Shown in pieces: positions 43,101 through 55,100 of a stretch of DNA of 64,000 nt; the first letter of the stretch is position 1, and the number at the start of each line of letters is the position of its first letter. Source of the DNA: Chrysogorgia sp. JL179-B06 (Eukaryota > Cnidaria > Anthozoa > Scleralcyonacea > Chrysogorgiidae); the NCBI GenBank assembly GCA_035772405.1, contig JAYKKM010000348.1, positions 4,253,501 to 4,317,500 on the forward strand. The letters are read 5' to 3'. The notes beneath the pieces are model-generated. The model searched no databases. It was not told where the DNA came from and saw only the letters and a program-made list of their open reading frames with translations. The position numbers and the translations under genes were made by a program.

Positions 43101-46100
43101 TGGATTATTGTTGTCGCCACAAAAACGAATGGCCTGCTTTGACGCGTCTTGCGCACTCCTTCCAGGCAACATTGGTCGCTTAGCGTTCATTAAATTTAAT
43201 TATAAGAAGTTTTAAAAACCCTTGGCAATTTACACTTGTATTTCGTTATTTGTATTTTGCAGTAGCATAACTTATTCGGTTTTTTCAAGTTTTCCTCATT
43301 TATGGCATTCCTAGTTGTAGCATTGTATTTGGTTGAGTTGAGTCGCTTGACAGTTTTACGACTTTCACCGGGAAAAGACCCTGGGGATAAATTTGAGGCG
43401 AATAATATCCGGTTGGACTTTATCCCCAGCAAGCCGGAGCCGGAGCTGAAAAACCGGAGTTTGCACACCTCTATAGGTCTGGGGTTGATTGAAAAGGCGG
43501 GCGAGGGGTTATTGCAAAATGTATTTCTAGTTATTGTTAAAATCAAAACATGACACAGAACAAGAATTGAGAAAGAAAGATATTATTTACGTTTATATTC
43601 CTTTATCTTATATATTTTGGGCATGGTATGTTTTATGCATCAATGGTATATTTTATCCATGATATATTTTGTACATTGTGGTATATTTTGTGCATAGGTG
43701 CTAGGTATAGTGTTAAAACACGTATTCAAAAACACGAAAAGTTTAGTGGTTCAAGCAACAGCCCATTTCAAGCAATATTCGGCGGAAATGACCTCACAAA
43801 TTGGCTTGAGAATGCACGTCGACCAATGAAAAGAGAGCGCGAGTTTCAAATGTACAGTAATAATAAACAATTATTGGTTGAGGCTGAGTATGATATCAAG
43901 AATTATCCAGACCTCGGTCAATGTTATCTACCGAAGCCAAAGGCTGAGGCGGATAACATTGACCGGGGGTCTGGATAATTCTTGATATGCGTAAGCTGAA
44001 TCCAAAAAATATTATTGGATGCTGATGACGTCACTGTTGACTTCGTCAACAGAGGCAAATTTACGCTTTGAGGTAGTGACGTCATCAGCGTTCAATAATT
44101 TTTGTTTTGGACACCTCCGTGCAATAATTCACAGTATTCGACGAAAATGACGCCGCAGCTGCCGGACAATGAGAATTAACTGGAGTATGTGGATAAATAA
44201 GAAAAGAGAATGAAGTTTGAATGTTTAATAACTGCAGTTATTTACTTAAACTATCTTTAGGCGTTAAATGAAATGAATATCACATTAAAAGCCATATCGG
44301 AGAATTTAGTGGATAAAATCTGGATCAACCGACCACCACTCGAATCAAAGAAGGTCATTGTTCAACCTTTCAATTATACCGGTAAGTGAAGAGGCATTCG
44401 CAGAGTGAATGAAAAAAAGCAGACAAGATTTATACATGGTTCTATCTAGGGGGTTTCAGGGGTGAAAGCTTCCCCCCAAGCAGTCCAGCTTCCCCCGCCC
44501 CCCCAAAAAGTTGTGATCATTCAAGTCGGTGTACATGAAAAGTATTCCCAGTCAGTCCAAAACACAAAATGAAAAGGAACATGAAGTAGTGCCGTAATCT
44601 GCTGGCCGCGTGCATGCAACTTAATTCAAATGATTCAATATGAAATATATTATAAATTTTTATAAACAATAATGTATTTAAAATCCTGGAAAGTGTTGTT
44701 TTTATTGTTATATGACTTTTTCAAACCTTCAGAATTGTGTAAAATCTTCCCCCAAAATGCAGGAAATGGCATTTCAGAGACTCTAGATTTTAAAATTTTC
44801 CGTGGGACATGTCCCCGGACCCCCATAGATGCTCGCTCCCCCCTATCCGAATCCTGGCTACGTTCTTGCTTCTCCCCCAAACGAAAAATCCTAGATAGAA
44901 CCCTGTTATATTGATGAAACAATACTAAACAATAATATCTGCGTTGTTACAGCATTGTGTATCCATCAATACTGTAACAACGCGGTGCTATTTGTAGCTG
45001 TGTAGTCTATACCCCTAACGTATAATTTATATATAATGACGTTTTGACATTTTTAAAAGTATAGCAACGCTATCATTTCATTTTTTAGGAAAACACTGGT
45101 ATGATAAGGTGAAGGATGTACAGAAAAAAATGGAGGAAGCTAAAGTGACTGCACACGTGGTCCAAGAATTGGATGCAGTCGCATGTAAGTGGCAAAAGTA
45201 TAAACTGTCTAAAATTCCCATATTATCATTTTAGTGGATGTAATTCATTCTGGAGGGTGCAAAGGGAGTTTTGCAATATTTACCAGCGAATCATAAACGA
45301 GAATTATGATTTATGTCGCGTGCAAACAATTCCATACGCCAGAATGACAATCGTAAGAAAAAATATTATCATGTGGATACTGCATGTGGCTTAAAGTCTG
45401 AAATGAGGATCAGAGTTGATGAGAGTTCCATTTAACACGCTCGTCAATTTTGACCGCAAATCAACCGACAATAGAACCAATATTAAGCAAGTTTTTTTGC
45501 AGTGTGTCACTGAAACTTCTCAAATAAGAAAATATTTCCAATATCAGGTTGAAGCAGGGTATTATGAATTGGGAGTCTAAATGTCAAATTGTAACCTCGC
45601 GACTTTTTTCTTTATATCCAGTTTCACTGGCCGGTATATCTTTTTCAGGGTTGTTGAATTTACGTGGTGATGAAATCCGTTACAATCCCGTGTTTTTTGC
45701 TCACGTTATAGTGAAGAGTAAAGGAGTGCTGTAAGTGTTAAGGGACACTAGTTTATAAGTTTTTAATTGTATGTGCAGCGACCGCGCAGGGGGGTTGTCG
45801 AGGGGGGGGGGGGGGGTCTTCAGCACTCTCCTCCGCAGAGGCTTCTTTCGCTTTTTTGTAGAGTTCGGGCAGATTTGGCAACGCGGGCTGGGAGGGCGTG
45901 CTTGCTTGCAATTCCGCATCCCCATTCTCTCGGCAAGCGTCCCCAAAACGCACCCTGTGAGCCCAATAAAGGCGAACAGCCCACCTATAGTATATAAAAG
46001 CGCAAGAAGTCTCTGCGGAGGAGAGTGAGCCTTCAGTTAAAAAATATAGAAGTTAAAGCCTTTAATAGACTAAGTTACTTTTAACAGTCATCCAATGCAG

Positions 46101-49100
46101 TGTTTTTAAGTTAGAATCTGTTTAGAAAAACCGCGATTGTTGCGTTTAACTTTTGAATTGTTTACGTTGGGCTGTCGATTTACGCTATTGAACCATGTCG
46201 TAGAATCGCGCTTGCTGTGCATATACTTGAAGTTATAGTTATTAAATTCAAAGGTTTGGTTAATACAGTAAAAACCCGCTAACAAGAACCTACCATTATT
46301 AAGAACCGCATGTTGAAATTAAGAATTTGTTTATATAAGAACATATAAGATTATAAGAACCTATCCCATTTTAAAGTGAGGAGACTAAAAAGAGAACTGA
46401 CCTCGCGTCTTAGGCGCAAGTAATGTCTCGGGGAGTCCGTAGGCATGCCCGCAGGAAAATGTTTTGAATTGTTAGCGCATATAGGACGAATGCTCAGCAA
46501 ATAAAATCGTAGAAACGTAAAACATCAAATTTGGCACATTTAGAGAGGACACCGAGGTCTTTTTACAAACATTAAAACAGAAATTTATCGAATTTTTAGC
46601 TTTATTCTGTATGTTGAATTTACTATCATTTTGTCGTTTGTGAGTGAATATGTCCTTATCCAAATTAATTATGAAGTGCAGAGAGTAGATCTGATAGCTT
46701 GAAACATGCAAGCATGTGAGAGCGGTTACCACGTATAGTAACACTACTGTCAAAACATGTATTCTCTGTAACATGGCAGGTATATTTTACCAATATAATT
46801 AGTATATCTATTTTCTATCTGTTTTATATAGTTTCTTTGTCAACAGTTCAAAGATTGATTCCCAAGATGTCCAGAGCCATTTGAAGATAAAAGATTGCAA
46901 ATCTCCACAGCCTTTTTGTATCACCATAAAGGCGTACGAGGACATCGACACAGAGCTTAAAACACTGAGCCAAAGTAACAATAAGATATGGGTAGGTGTT
47001 CAGGCAATGCATCTCCAACAGGGATGGCGATGCCCCATTGTACAAGAGTACAATGGACACTTCGTTTATGTTTGCTGGAGCAAAGGACTGCAATTATTCA
47101 CCCGAAGGAGTTAAGGGAATTACCGAATTGTATTAATATCTGCCGTTCCTATTGCCGCGGTTTCCTTCCGTTTCAGAATTTCGTTGTCTAAAATAACCAT
47201 ATCACAAAAGAGAACTTTAGTTTAGATTGATTGCAAAACTTATCCATGATGCTCCTCCGTTGCTCCTCCTCCGTTCTCCTCCGCAACTGAAGCTCTGAAA
47301 TTACTCAACTGGACACCATTGAAAATCACACGACAGAAACATCAACTCATTTTTATTTTTAAATGTATTAACAATCTAATAGACTTCGACTTTGAACTAA
47401 CCAGAAACAGCAATATTCATCACTACAATACAAGGACCAGCAATAATCTACACCTGCCGAAAGGCAAGACAAACTGGGGAAAACAAAAATTAATCTATCA
47501 AGCCTCAATAAAATGCAATAACCTGGACATCAAAACAAAAAAACACTGACTCTCTACATAAATGCAAAAGGCTAATCAAGAAACTAATAAACCATATAAC
47601 CTTCTATATATGTATTGGCATTTTCCAAGGGGAGTGGGGGGCTGGGTATAGAGTTGGCGCGCGGGTGTTCTTGGGATCGTTTGGCTGGACAAATGTCACA
47701 CAAATGGTTCCACATGCACTTGCGCGCCGATGAAACCAATTGCATTTTATTGTATATTGTATTGTATTGTATTGTGTTTTATTATATTATATGTATATAT
47801 GGTATTTATTGGTAATGTAATGTAATGTAATGTATCACCACCCTCGTGGTCCATATACTAAAGTGTTGTGTTCATGCATATAGGCAGTGTTAAAATACAA
47901 ATAAAAAACTAAAAGTTGGTGTTCTAGGTTTTGTTCTTATACTCGTGTTTACTGATATTTCTTAAATTATTCATTTGGGATATCTTCGCGAGAATGCCTA
48001 TCCCCCCTGATCTCTGAACATCCATGTTTTTTATTAAAGTAGTATATATTTTTGATCCTTTAATACTAAATATTTTATTTTGTTTTTAAATAGTTAAGTC
48101 CCTTGGATAGCCAAGCACTGAGGCAGGTTGTACATAAAGTAAGTTTTGTCACAGTGAATATAAAACAATTACCCAGCTCATTATTTTAAGAACCCAGTTC
48201 AAGGGAAAACTGATGAGAACAAATGACGATAAGTTTCAATGTCATTTTATTGTCATTCATTTTGATGGGTTTGCAGGGTTGCAAAAATAAACTCACTGTA
48301 TAATAAAGGCAGTGGCTATTACGATCAAACTTAGGGTGACTTAAGATGGTGGAAGATGGTAACTAACCCTAACCCTAATATCACCAAAATACTAACCATA
48401 ACCCTAAACCTAACCATAACGTCTAAACCTAACCAAAATACTAACTCTAACCAAAAAAAAACTACAAAAAAAAAATATGCAGAAAAGGCAAATTAATTTT
48501 TATCGAACTCGACCGGAAATCGCGGGTTGTAAACAAACGACTATATAAATGTTGTTATCTCCTACCGTACGAATAGACACTTCGTATAATAAAATGCAAA
48601 AATTCAAGTTGTCAACAACTAATGGTGACTTATGTCGAAAGGAAGGTTAGGTTCGATCCTGCTCGTGACTCAAGATATTTCCTGAGTTGTTTGCAGCTTG
48701 TAAAGCGACAATTTAACGAGTTATCCCGGAATAGACCGATCTGGCGTGAATGCAACGCTGTAACAGCATAAAATAATACCGGTACCGTGTATGAACAAGT
48801 TTATATCAGGCTATATACATGCGGTTGTATAGGCACAAATTCAAATTTTCTTTCGACATCTTATAGGCAATGTTGCATGTTTTAGACCCGTAATAATGCA
48901 CACATGATTTTTTTCATTTCATAGAAAAACTTCTACCTTGAATATTCTCCAATTCGTTTGATGAAAGGAAAAAAGAACAAAGTGGAACTCGCAGGAATGA
49001 GAAGTGCAAATGTACGTAACCGCTTCCCAAACATTTTTTCCTCATTTTTTTCCGGCAACTAGTCTTCATTAACTGAACTGCCAGTATTCTTCTTTTGCAG

Positions 49101-52100
49101 CTTAAAGATTCTGTTGCCTTATCAGAGTTCTTCCTTTGGACAGAGAATCAGGTGAAATACTAAATTTTAATGTTGCAACTAAACTCAAAATACGAGTATT
49201 GAAGATTATTGTAACGTTCTTGCCAATCAGTTAAGCCGTGATAGCACTATAGTTCTTGCCAGGGCGTATATTCAGTCTTGGATATTTTTAGATCGCTGCA
49301 AAAGCAAAGAATATAACCGAGTTGAAACTGGAAGAGAAGATGATAGAATTTCGCAGGTAGCACTGAATGATGATAGATATGACATTTTGCCGAGGTATAC
49401 TAAGTACCGAGTTAGGAATCGAGTTAGGAATCGAGTTAGGAATCGAGTTAGGAATCGAGTTAGTAATCGAGTTAGGAATCGAGTTAGGAATCGAGTTATG
49501 AACAGAGTTAGGAATCGAGTTATGAACAGAGTTAGGAATCGAGTTATGAACAGAGTTAGGAATCGAGTTATGAACAGAGTTAGGAATCGAGTTAGGAATC
49601 GAGTTAGGAATCGAGTTAGGAATCGCGTTATGAACAGAGTTAGGAATCGAGTTATGAACAGAGTTAGGAATCGAGTTAGGAATCGAGTTAGGAATCGAGT
49701 TATGAACAGAGTTAGGAATCGAGTTATGAATAGAGTTAGGAATCGAACAGAGTTATGAATCGAGTTAGGAACCGAGTTAGGAATCGAGTTAGGAATCGAG
49801 TTATGAACAGAGTTAGGAGTCGAGTTAGGAATCGAGTAAGGAATCGAGTTATGAACAGAGTTATAGGAGTCGAGTTAGGAATCGAGTTATGAACAGAGTT
49901 AGGAGTCGAGTTAGGAATCGAGTTAGGAATCGAGTTATGAACAGAGTTAGGAATCGAGTTATGAACAGAGTTAGGAATCGAGTTATGAATCGAGTTAGGA
50001 GTCGAGTTATGAACAGAGTTAGGAATCGAGTTATGAATCGAGTTAGGAGTCGAGTTAGGAATCGAGTTAGGAATCGAGTTATGGATAGAGTTAGGAGTCG
50101 AGTTAGGAATCGAGTTAGGAATCGAGTTATGAACAGAGTTAGGAATCGAGTTAGGAACCAACGAGATAGTAATCGAGTTAGGAATCGAGTTAGTAATCGA
50201 GTTAGGAATCGAGTTAGGAATCGAGTTAGGAATCAAGTTATGAACAGAGTTAGGAATCGAGTTAGGAATCGAGTTAGGAACCATCGAGTTAGTAATCGAG
50301 TTAGGAATCGAGTTATGAACAGAGTTAGTAATCGAGTTAGTAATCGAGTTAGGAATCGAGTTATGAACAGAGTTAGGAATCGAGTTAGGAATCGAGTTAG
50401 GAATCGAGTTATGAACAGAGTTAGTAATCGAGTTAGGAATCGAGTTAGGAATCGAGTTAGGAACAGAGTTAGGAGTCGAGTTATGAACAGAGTTAGTAAT
50501 CGAGTTAGTAATCGAGTTAGGAATCGATTTATGAACAGAGTTAGGAATCGAGTTAGGAATCGAGTTAGGAATCGAGTTATGAACAGAGTTAGGAATCGAG
50601 TTAGGAATCGAGTTATGAACAGAGTTAGTAATCGAGTTAGGAATCGAGTTATGAACAGAGTTAGTAATCGAGTTAGGAATCGAGTTAGGAATCGAGTTAG
50701 GAATCGAGTTAGGAACCGAGTTAGGAACCGAGTTAGGAATGGAGTTATGAACAGAGTTAGTAATCGAGTTAGGAATCGAGTTAGGAATCGAGTTAGGAAT
50801 CGAGTTAGGAACCGAGTTAGGAATCGAGTTAGGAATCGAGTTAGGAATCGAGTTAGGAATCGATTTATGAACAGAGTTAGGAATCGAGTTAGGAATCGAG
50901 TTATGAACAGAGTTAGGAATCGAGTTAGGAATCGAGTTAGGAACCAACGAGTTAGTAATCGAGTTAGGAATCGAGTTAGTAATCGAGTTAGTAATCGAGT
51001 TAGGAATCGAGTTAGGAATCGAGTTAGGAATCAAGTTATGAACAGAGTTAGGAATCGAGTTAGGAATCGAGTTAGGAACCATCGAGTTAGTAATCGAGTT
51101 AGGAATCGAGTTATGAACAGAGTTAGTAATCGAGTTAGTAATCGAGTTAGGAATCGAGTTATGAACAGAGTTAGGAATCGAGTTAGGAATCGAGTTAGGA
51201 ATCGAGTTATGAACAGAGTTAGTAATCGAGTTAGGAATCGAGTTAGGAATCGAGTTAGGAACAGAGTTAGGAGTCGAGTTATGAACAGAGTTAGTAATCG
51301 AGTTAGGAATCGATTTATGAACAGAGTTAGGAATCGAGTTAGGAATCGAGTTAGGAATCGAGTTATGAACAGAGTTAGGAATCGAGTTAGGAATCGAGTT
51401 AGGAATCGAGTTATGAACAGAGTTAGTAATCGAGTTAGGAATCGAGTTATGAACAGAGTTAGTAATCGAGTTAGGAATCGATTTATGAACAGAGTTAGGA
51501 ATCGAGTTAGGAATCGAGTTAGGAATCGAGTTATGAACAGAGTTAGGAATCGAGTTAGGAATCGAGTTAGGAATCGAGTTATGAACAGAGTTAGTAATCG
51601 AGTTAGGAATCGAGTTATGAACAGAGTTAGTAATCGAGTTAGGAATCGAGTTAGGAATCGATTTATGAACAGAGTTAGGAATCGAGTTAGGAATCGAGTT
51701 ATGAACAGAGTTAGGAATCGAGTTAGGAATCGAGTTAGGAATCGAGTTATGAACAGAGTTAGTAATCGAGTTAGGAATCGAGTTATGAACAGAGTTAGTA
51801 ATCGAGTTAGGAATCGAGTTAGGAATCGAGTTAGGAATCGAGTTAGGAACCGAGTTAGGAATCGAGTTATGAACAGAGTTAGTAATCGAGTTAGGAATCG
51901 AGTTAGGAATCGAGTTAGGAATCGAGTTAGGAATCGAGTTAGGAACCGAGTTAGGAATCGAGTTAGGAATCGAGTTAGGAATCGAGTTAGGAATCGAGTT
52001 AGGAACCGAGTTAGGAATCGAGTTAGGAATCGAGTTAGGAACCGAGTTAGGAATCGAGTTAGGAATCGAGTTAGGAATCGATTTAAAAAAAAAATAAATA

Positions 52101-55100
52101 GTAATAATACTAAATAAATAAATAAATAAATAATAAATAACTAATAACAAACAAACAAACAAACAAACAAACAAACAAACAAACAAACAAACAAACAAAC
52201 AAATAAACAAACAAACAAACAAACAAATAAATAATAACAAATAATAACAAATAAATAATAATAACAGTGTCGTTCGAAATTTAAACGATGACTGATGTAA
52301 ATGTCAAGTTAGCCTGCGAGCAGGCTCTCTGCGGGTTGGGGAAGGGCGGGTTGAAATGTCAAGTCGAAGTTTGATAGCGGTTTAACTCGATATATGTCTT
52401 CGAAACGTACACAAGTACGTATACAAGTATGTACCTTCAACAATTTACTATCACGTGATCTTTTCTTCCTGGTCAACAGGTGACCCAAGACATATTACAA
52501 GTTTACAACATATAACTAATAAAGACAACTTTCAACTTCATACCGTCAAAATTGACTTAAAAGTAAAAAAGTAAACACTTTATCGCCTTTTTATAGTTTC
52601 AAGATGCTATTGCAGCTGTCACGTTTTGATGTTATTTAAAATGCATGCACCAACTTCTCACAGTCCTTTTTACTCAAATATTTCCTGATTTTGCCGATAT
52701 TTCTGATAGCCAAAGTGGCCCATTTTCAAATGTTATTTACATGAGTATTTAATGTTAGATGTACACGTCGCTAGTTAATCATAAAATGTTAACTATGTTT
52801 TTCAGTAAGCAAGCGTTGTATCAAGGACTTAGTTTCCATTCCATAGTTGGATTTGGCGAGAACGGAGCTGTCATTCACTACACGTAAGATAAAATAGCAA
52901 AGTTAAGTTTTAATAAAGGGAACTGTCCTAAGAGAATTCCACGGTATAAGATCTTGCTGTGAGCCTGAGCTTGTATTTTCCTAAACAGAGCTTCGAAATA
53001 CACCAATAAAGAAGTCACAGACCAAAGCACACTCCTTGTGGATTCTGGATCTCAGTACAGGTGACTATAACAATATTGTTACAGAAATACAAGGTAACAT
53101 AGGTAACATAGGTAACATAGCTAAGATCACCACAGAATATTCAAGATTTCTTTATCATTGTTGCTAAATGCTAAACCGAACGGTTATTGTTTCAGTGATG
53201 GGACCACTGACATTACAAGAACCGTCCATTTTGGAAAACCCACTGCTAAACAAAAGGTATTTGAATATGGCTAAGTATCATCATCATCGTGTCAAAATCA
53301 CCAAAGCCAGTTTCTATTTGTTTGATTAAATAGCAAATATCTTACGACACAGGCAATCTAATATAAAGTAAAATTGACGTCATTTGTGTCTTTGTACACG
53401 GAAAATGTTTTCTATTTCTTAAAACCAACAAGTTAACGCTTTTATTTTAGTGTTTTTCACTTGTTTGATTGTAGAGTGCTTTCACTCGTGTTCTCATTGG
53501 TCAGATTGATCTTGCCACAGCAGTTTTTCCAGAAGGAACATATGGTAAAAAGTAGTATACTGCTCAACTCTATGAACTACTCGTGATAATTTTGCAGTGT
53601 ATTTGACGGTAATGAAAAATGGCGGCTGTACATTTGACCACAACGCTTTGAGGGACTTTAAGATCTACGATGCGGTAACCTCGACGACGCGGCCTTCAAA
53701 ACAAAGAATTCTTCATGCGAAACAAAGAGAATGAATAATTTGTAGTTCCAAGAGTATTCTCAACACCGTCCTCGTTCTGTTTACAACGCAACTCTGAGCA
53801 TTTTCACGTCTTCAGGACGACGTGAACTCGCTGAAAGGTGAGAGCTGTTCCTTAATGTTGACTTTAGCTCAAACACTACAATCGTCTTAGCAGAACTGGA
53901 GCGTTTTGGAGGTCATAAAACAAGCTTCAAACATCAAATACAGTAGTTAATTTACCGCTTGTTAAACATTTGTGGCCGCGTCGTTGAGGTCGCCGCGTCG
54001 TCGAGGTTACCGCGTGGTTGAGGTTACCACGTCGTTGAGGTTATTGCGTCGTCGAGGTTACTGCGTCGTCGAGGTTACTGTGTCGTCGAGGTTGCTGCGT
54101 CGTCGAGGTTACCGCTGCGTCCGTCGAGTTACTGCTGTCGTCGAGGTTACCGCGTCGTCGAGGTTAACCCGCCCGTCGGTCGAGGTTACCGCGTCGTCGA
54201 GGTTGCTGCGTCGTCGAGGTTACTGCGTCGTCGAGGTTACTGCGTCGTCGAGGTTACTGCGTCGTCGAGGTTACCGCGTCGTCGAGGTTACTGCGTCGTC
54301 TAGGTTACTGCGTCGTCGAGGTTACCACGTCGTTGAGGTTACCGCGTCGTTGAGGTTACCGCGTCGTTGAGGTTACCGCGTCGTCGAGGTCGCCGCGTCG
54401 TTGAGGTTACTGCGTCGTCGAGGTTACCACGTCGTTGAGGTTACTGCGTCGTCGAAGTTACCGCGTCTTTGAGGTTACTGTCACACTCATGTAGCAAATA
54501 ATACATTCTGGAATCCCTATATTAATTGATATTCTTCTTTTTCTAGGAAGGGAAGTGGACATATTTGCTCGAGAAGCGCTCTACAAAAACGGCTGGGACT
54601 ATCGCCATGGGACTGGTCACGGGATTGGCTCTTATCTGTATATTCACGAAGGTATTTTGGAGTTAGACCACGCCCTGCTAAATTGTACCCGGCTAAATCG
54701 TGTTTGTTTATCTTCAAATTGACCCAGAAATGTTTCCCGCCAAAACTAGCCTGGCCTGTGCGCAAAACGTAGTGCGCAGCTTATGGACAGCCAATCAGTG
54801 TGTGTCATTTTACGGATAGAGTGTAAAATGAGCTAGCGTTGTGCCAATATGAGAGGCATTCATATATGAACTGAAACTTCTTTGGTTTTTCACCATGTAG
54901 GGCCTGGCCGCATTGCCAAAGTAACCAAAGGATTCCCTCCTGCCTCCGAAACACCATTACACATTGGTTTTGTGCTGTCAGATGGTAAGATAAATTTCGA
55001 GCCAGGATGTATAGTGTCAGTGCTTGTGCTGGTGTTGGTGCTTGTGCACAATTAAATTTCAATCCTCAATTATTATAGAACCAGGTTACTACGAAGATGG

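Noticed and set aside
43628..43978. 116-codon frame
   Set aside because: Its end is the palindromic foldback sequence, its start is repetitive TGGTATATTTTAT, and there is no homology to a known family.
46988..47191. Read-through extension of the XPNPEP2 exon ending 46991
   Set aside because: The extension lacks family similarity. The donor gtaggt and the in-phase exon at 48094 restore it ([18 protein letters not shown]).
48355..48445. True telomere or chromosome end
   Set aside because: Short, degenerate and flanked on both sides by exons of one gene.
49403..52082. CRISPR-like direct repeats
   Set aside because: No spacers separate the units, and the locus is an intron in an animal gene.
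49889..52117. 742-codon plus-strand frame of NRVRNRVM repeats
   Set aside because: Same minisatellite read on the other strand, sitting in an intron of XPNPEP2.
49736..52240. 834-codon minus-strand frame (Phe/Leu/Cys-rich start, then IPNS repeats)
   Set aside because: The start is the translated TTTG microsatellite and the rest is the 12-bp minisatellite. Frames are open only because the unit is a multiple of three.
53972..54370. 132-codon Arg/Ser/Val-rich frame
   Set aside because: Translation of the 17-bp minisatellite; its periodic peptide simply reflects the repeat.
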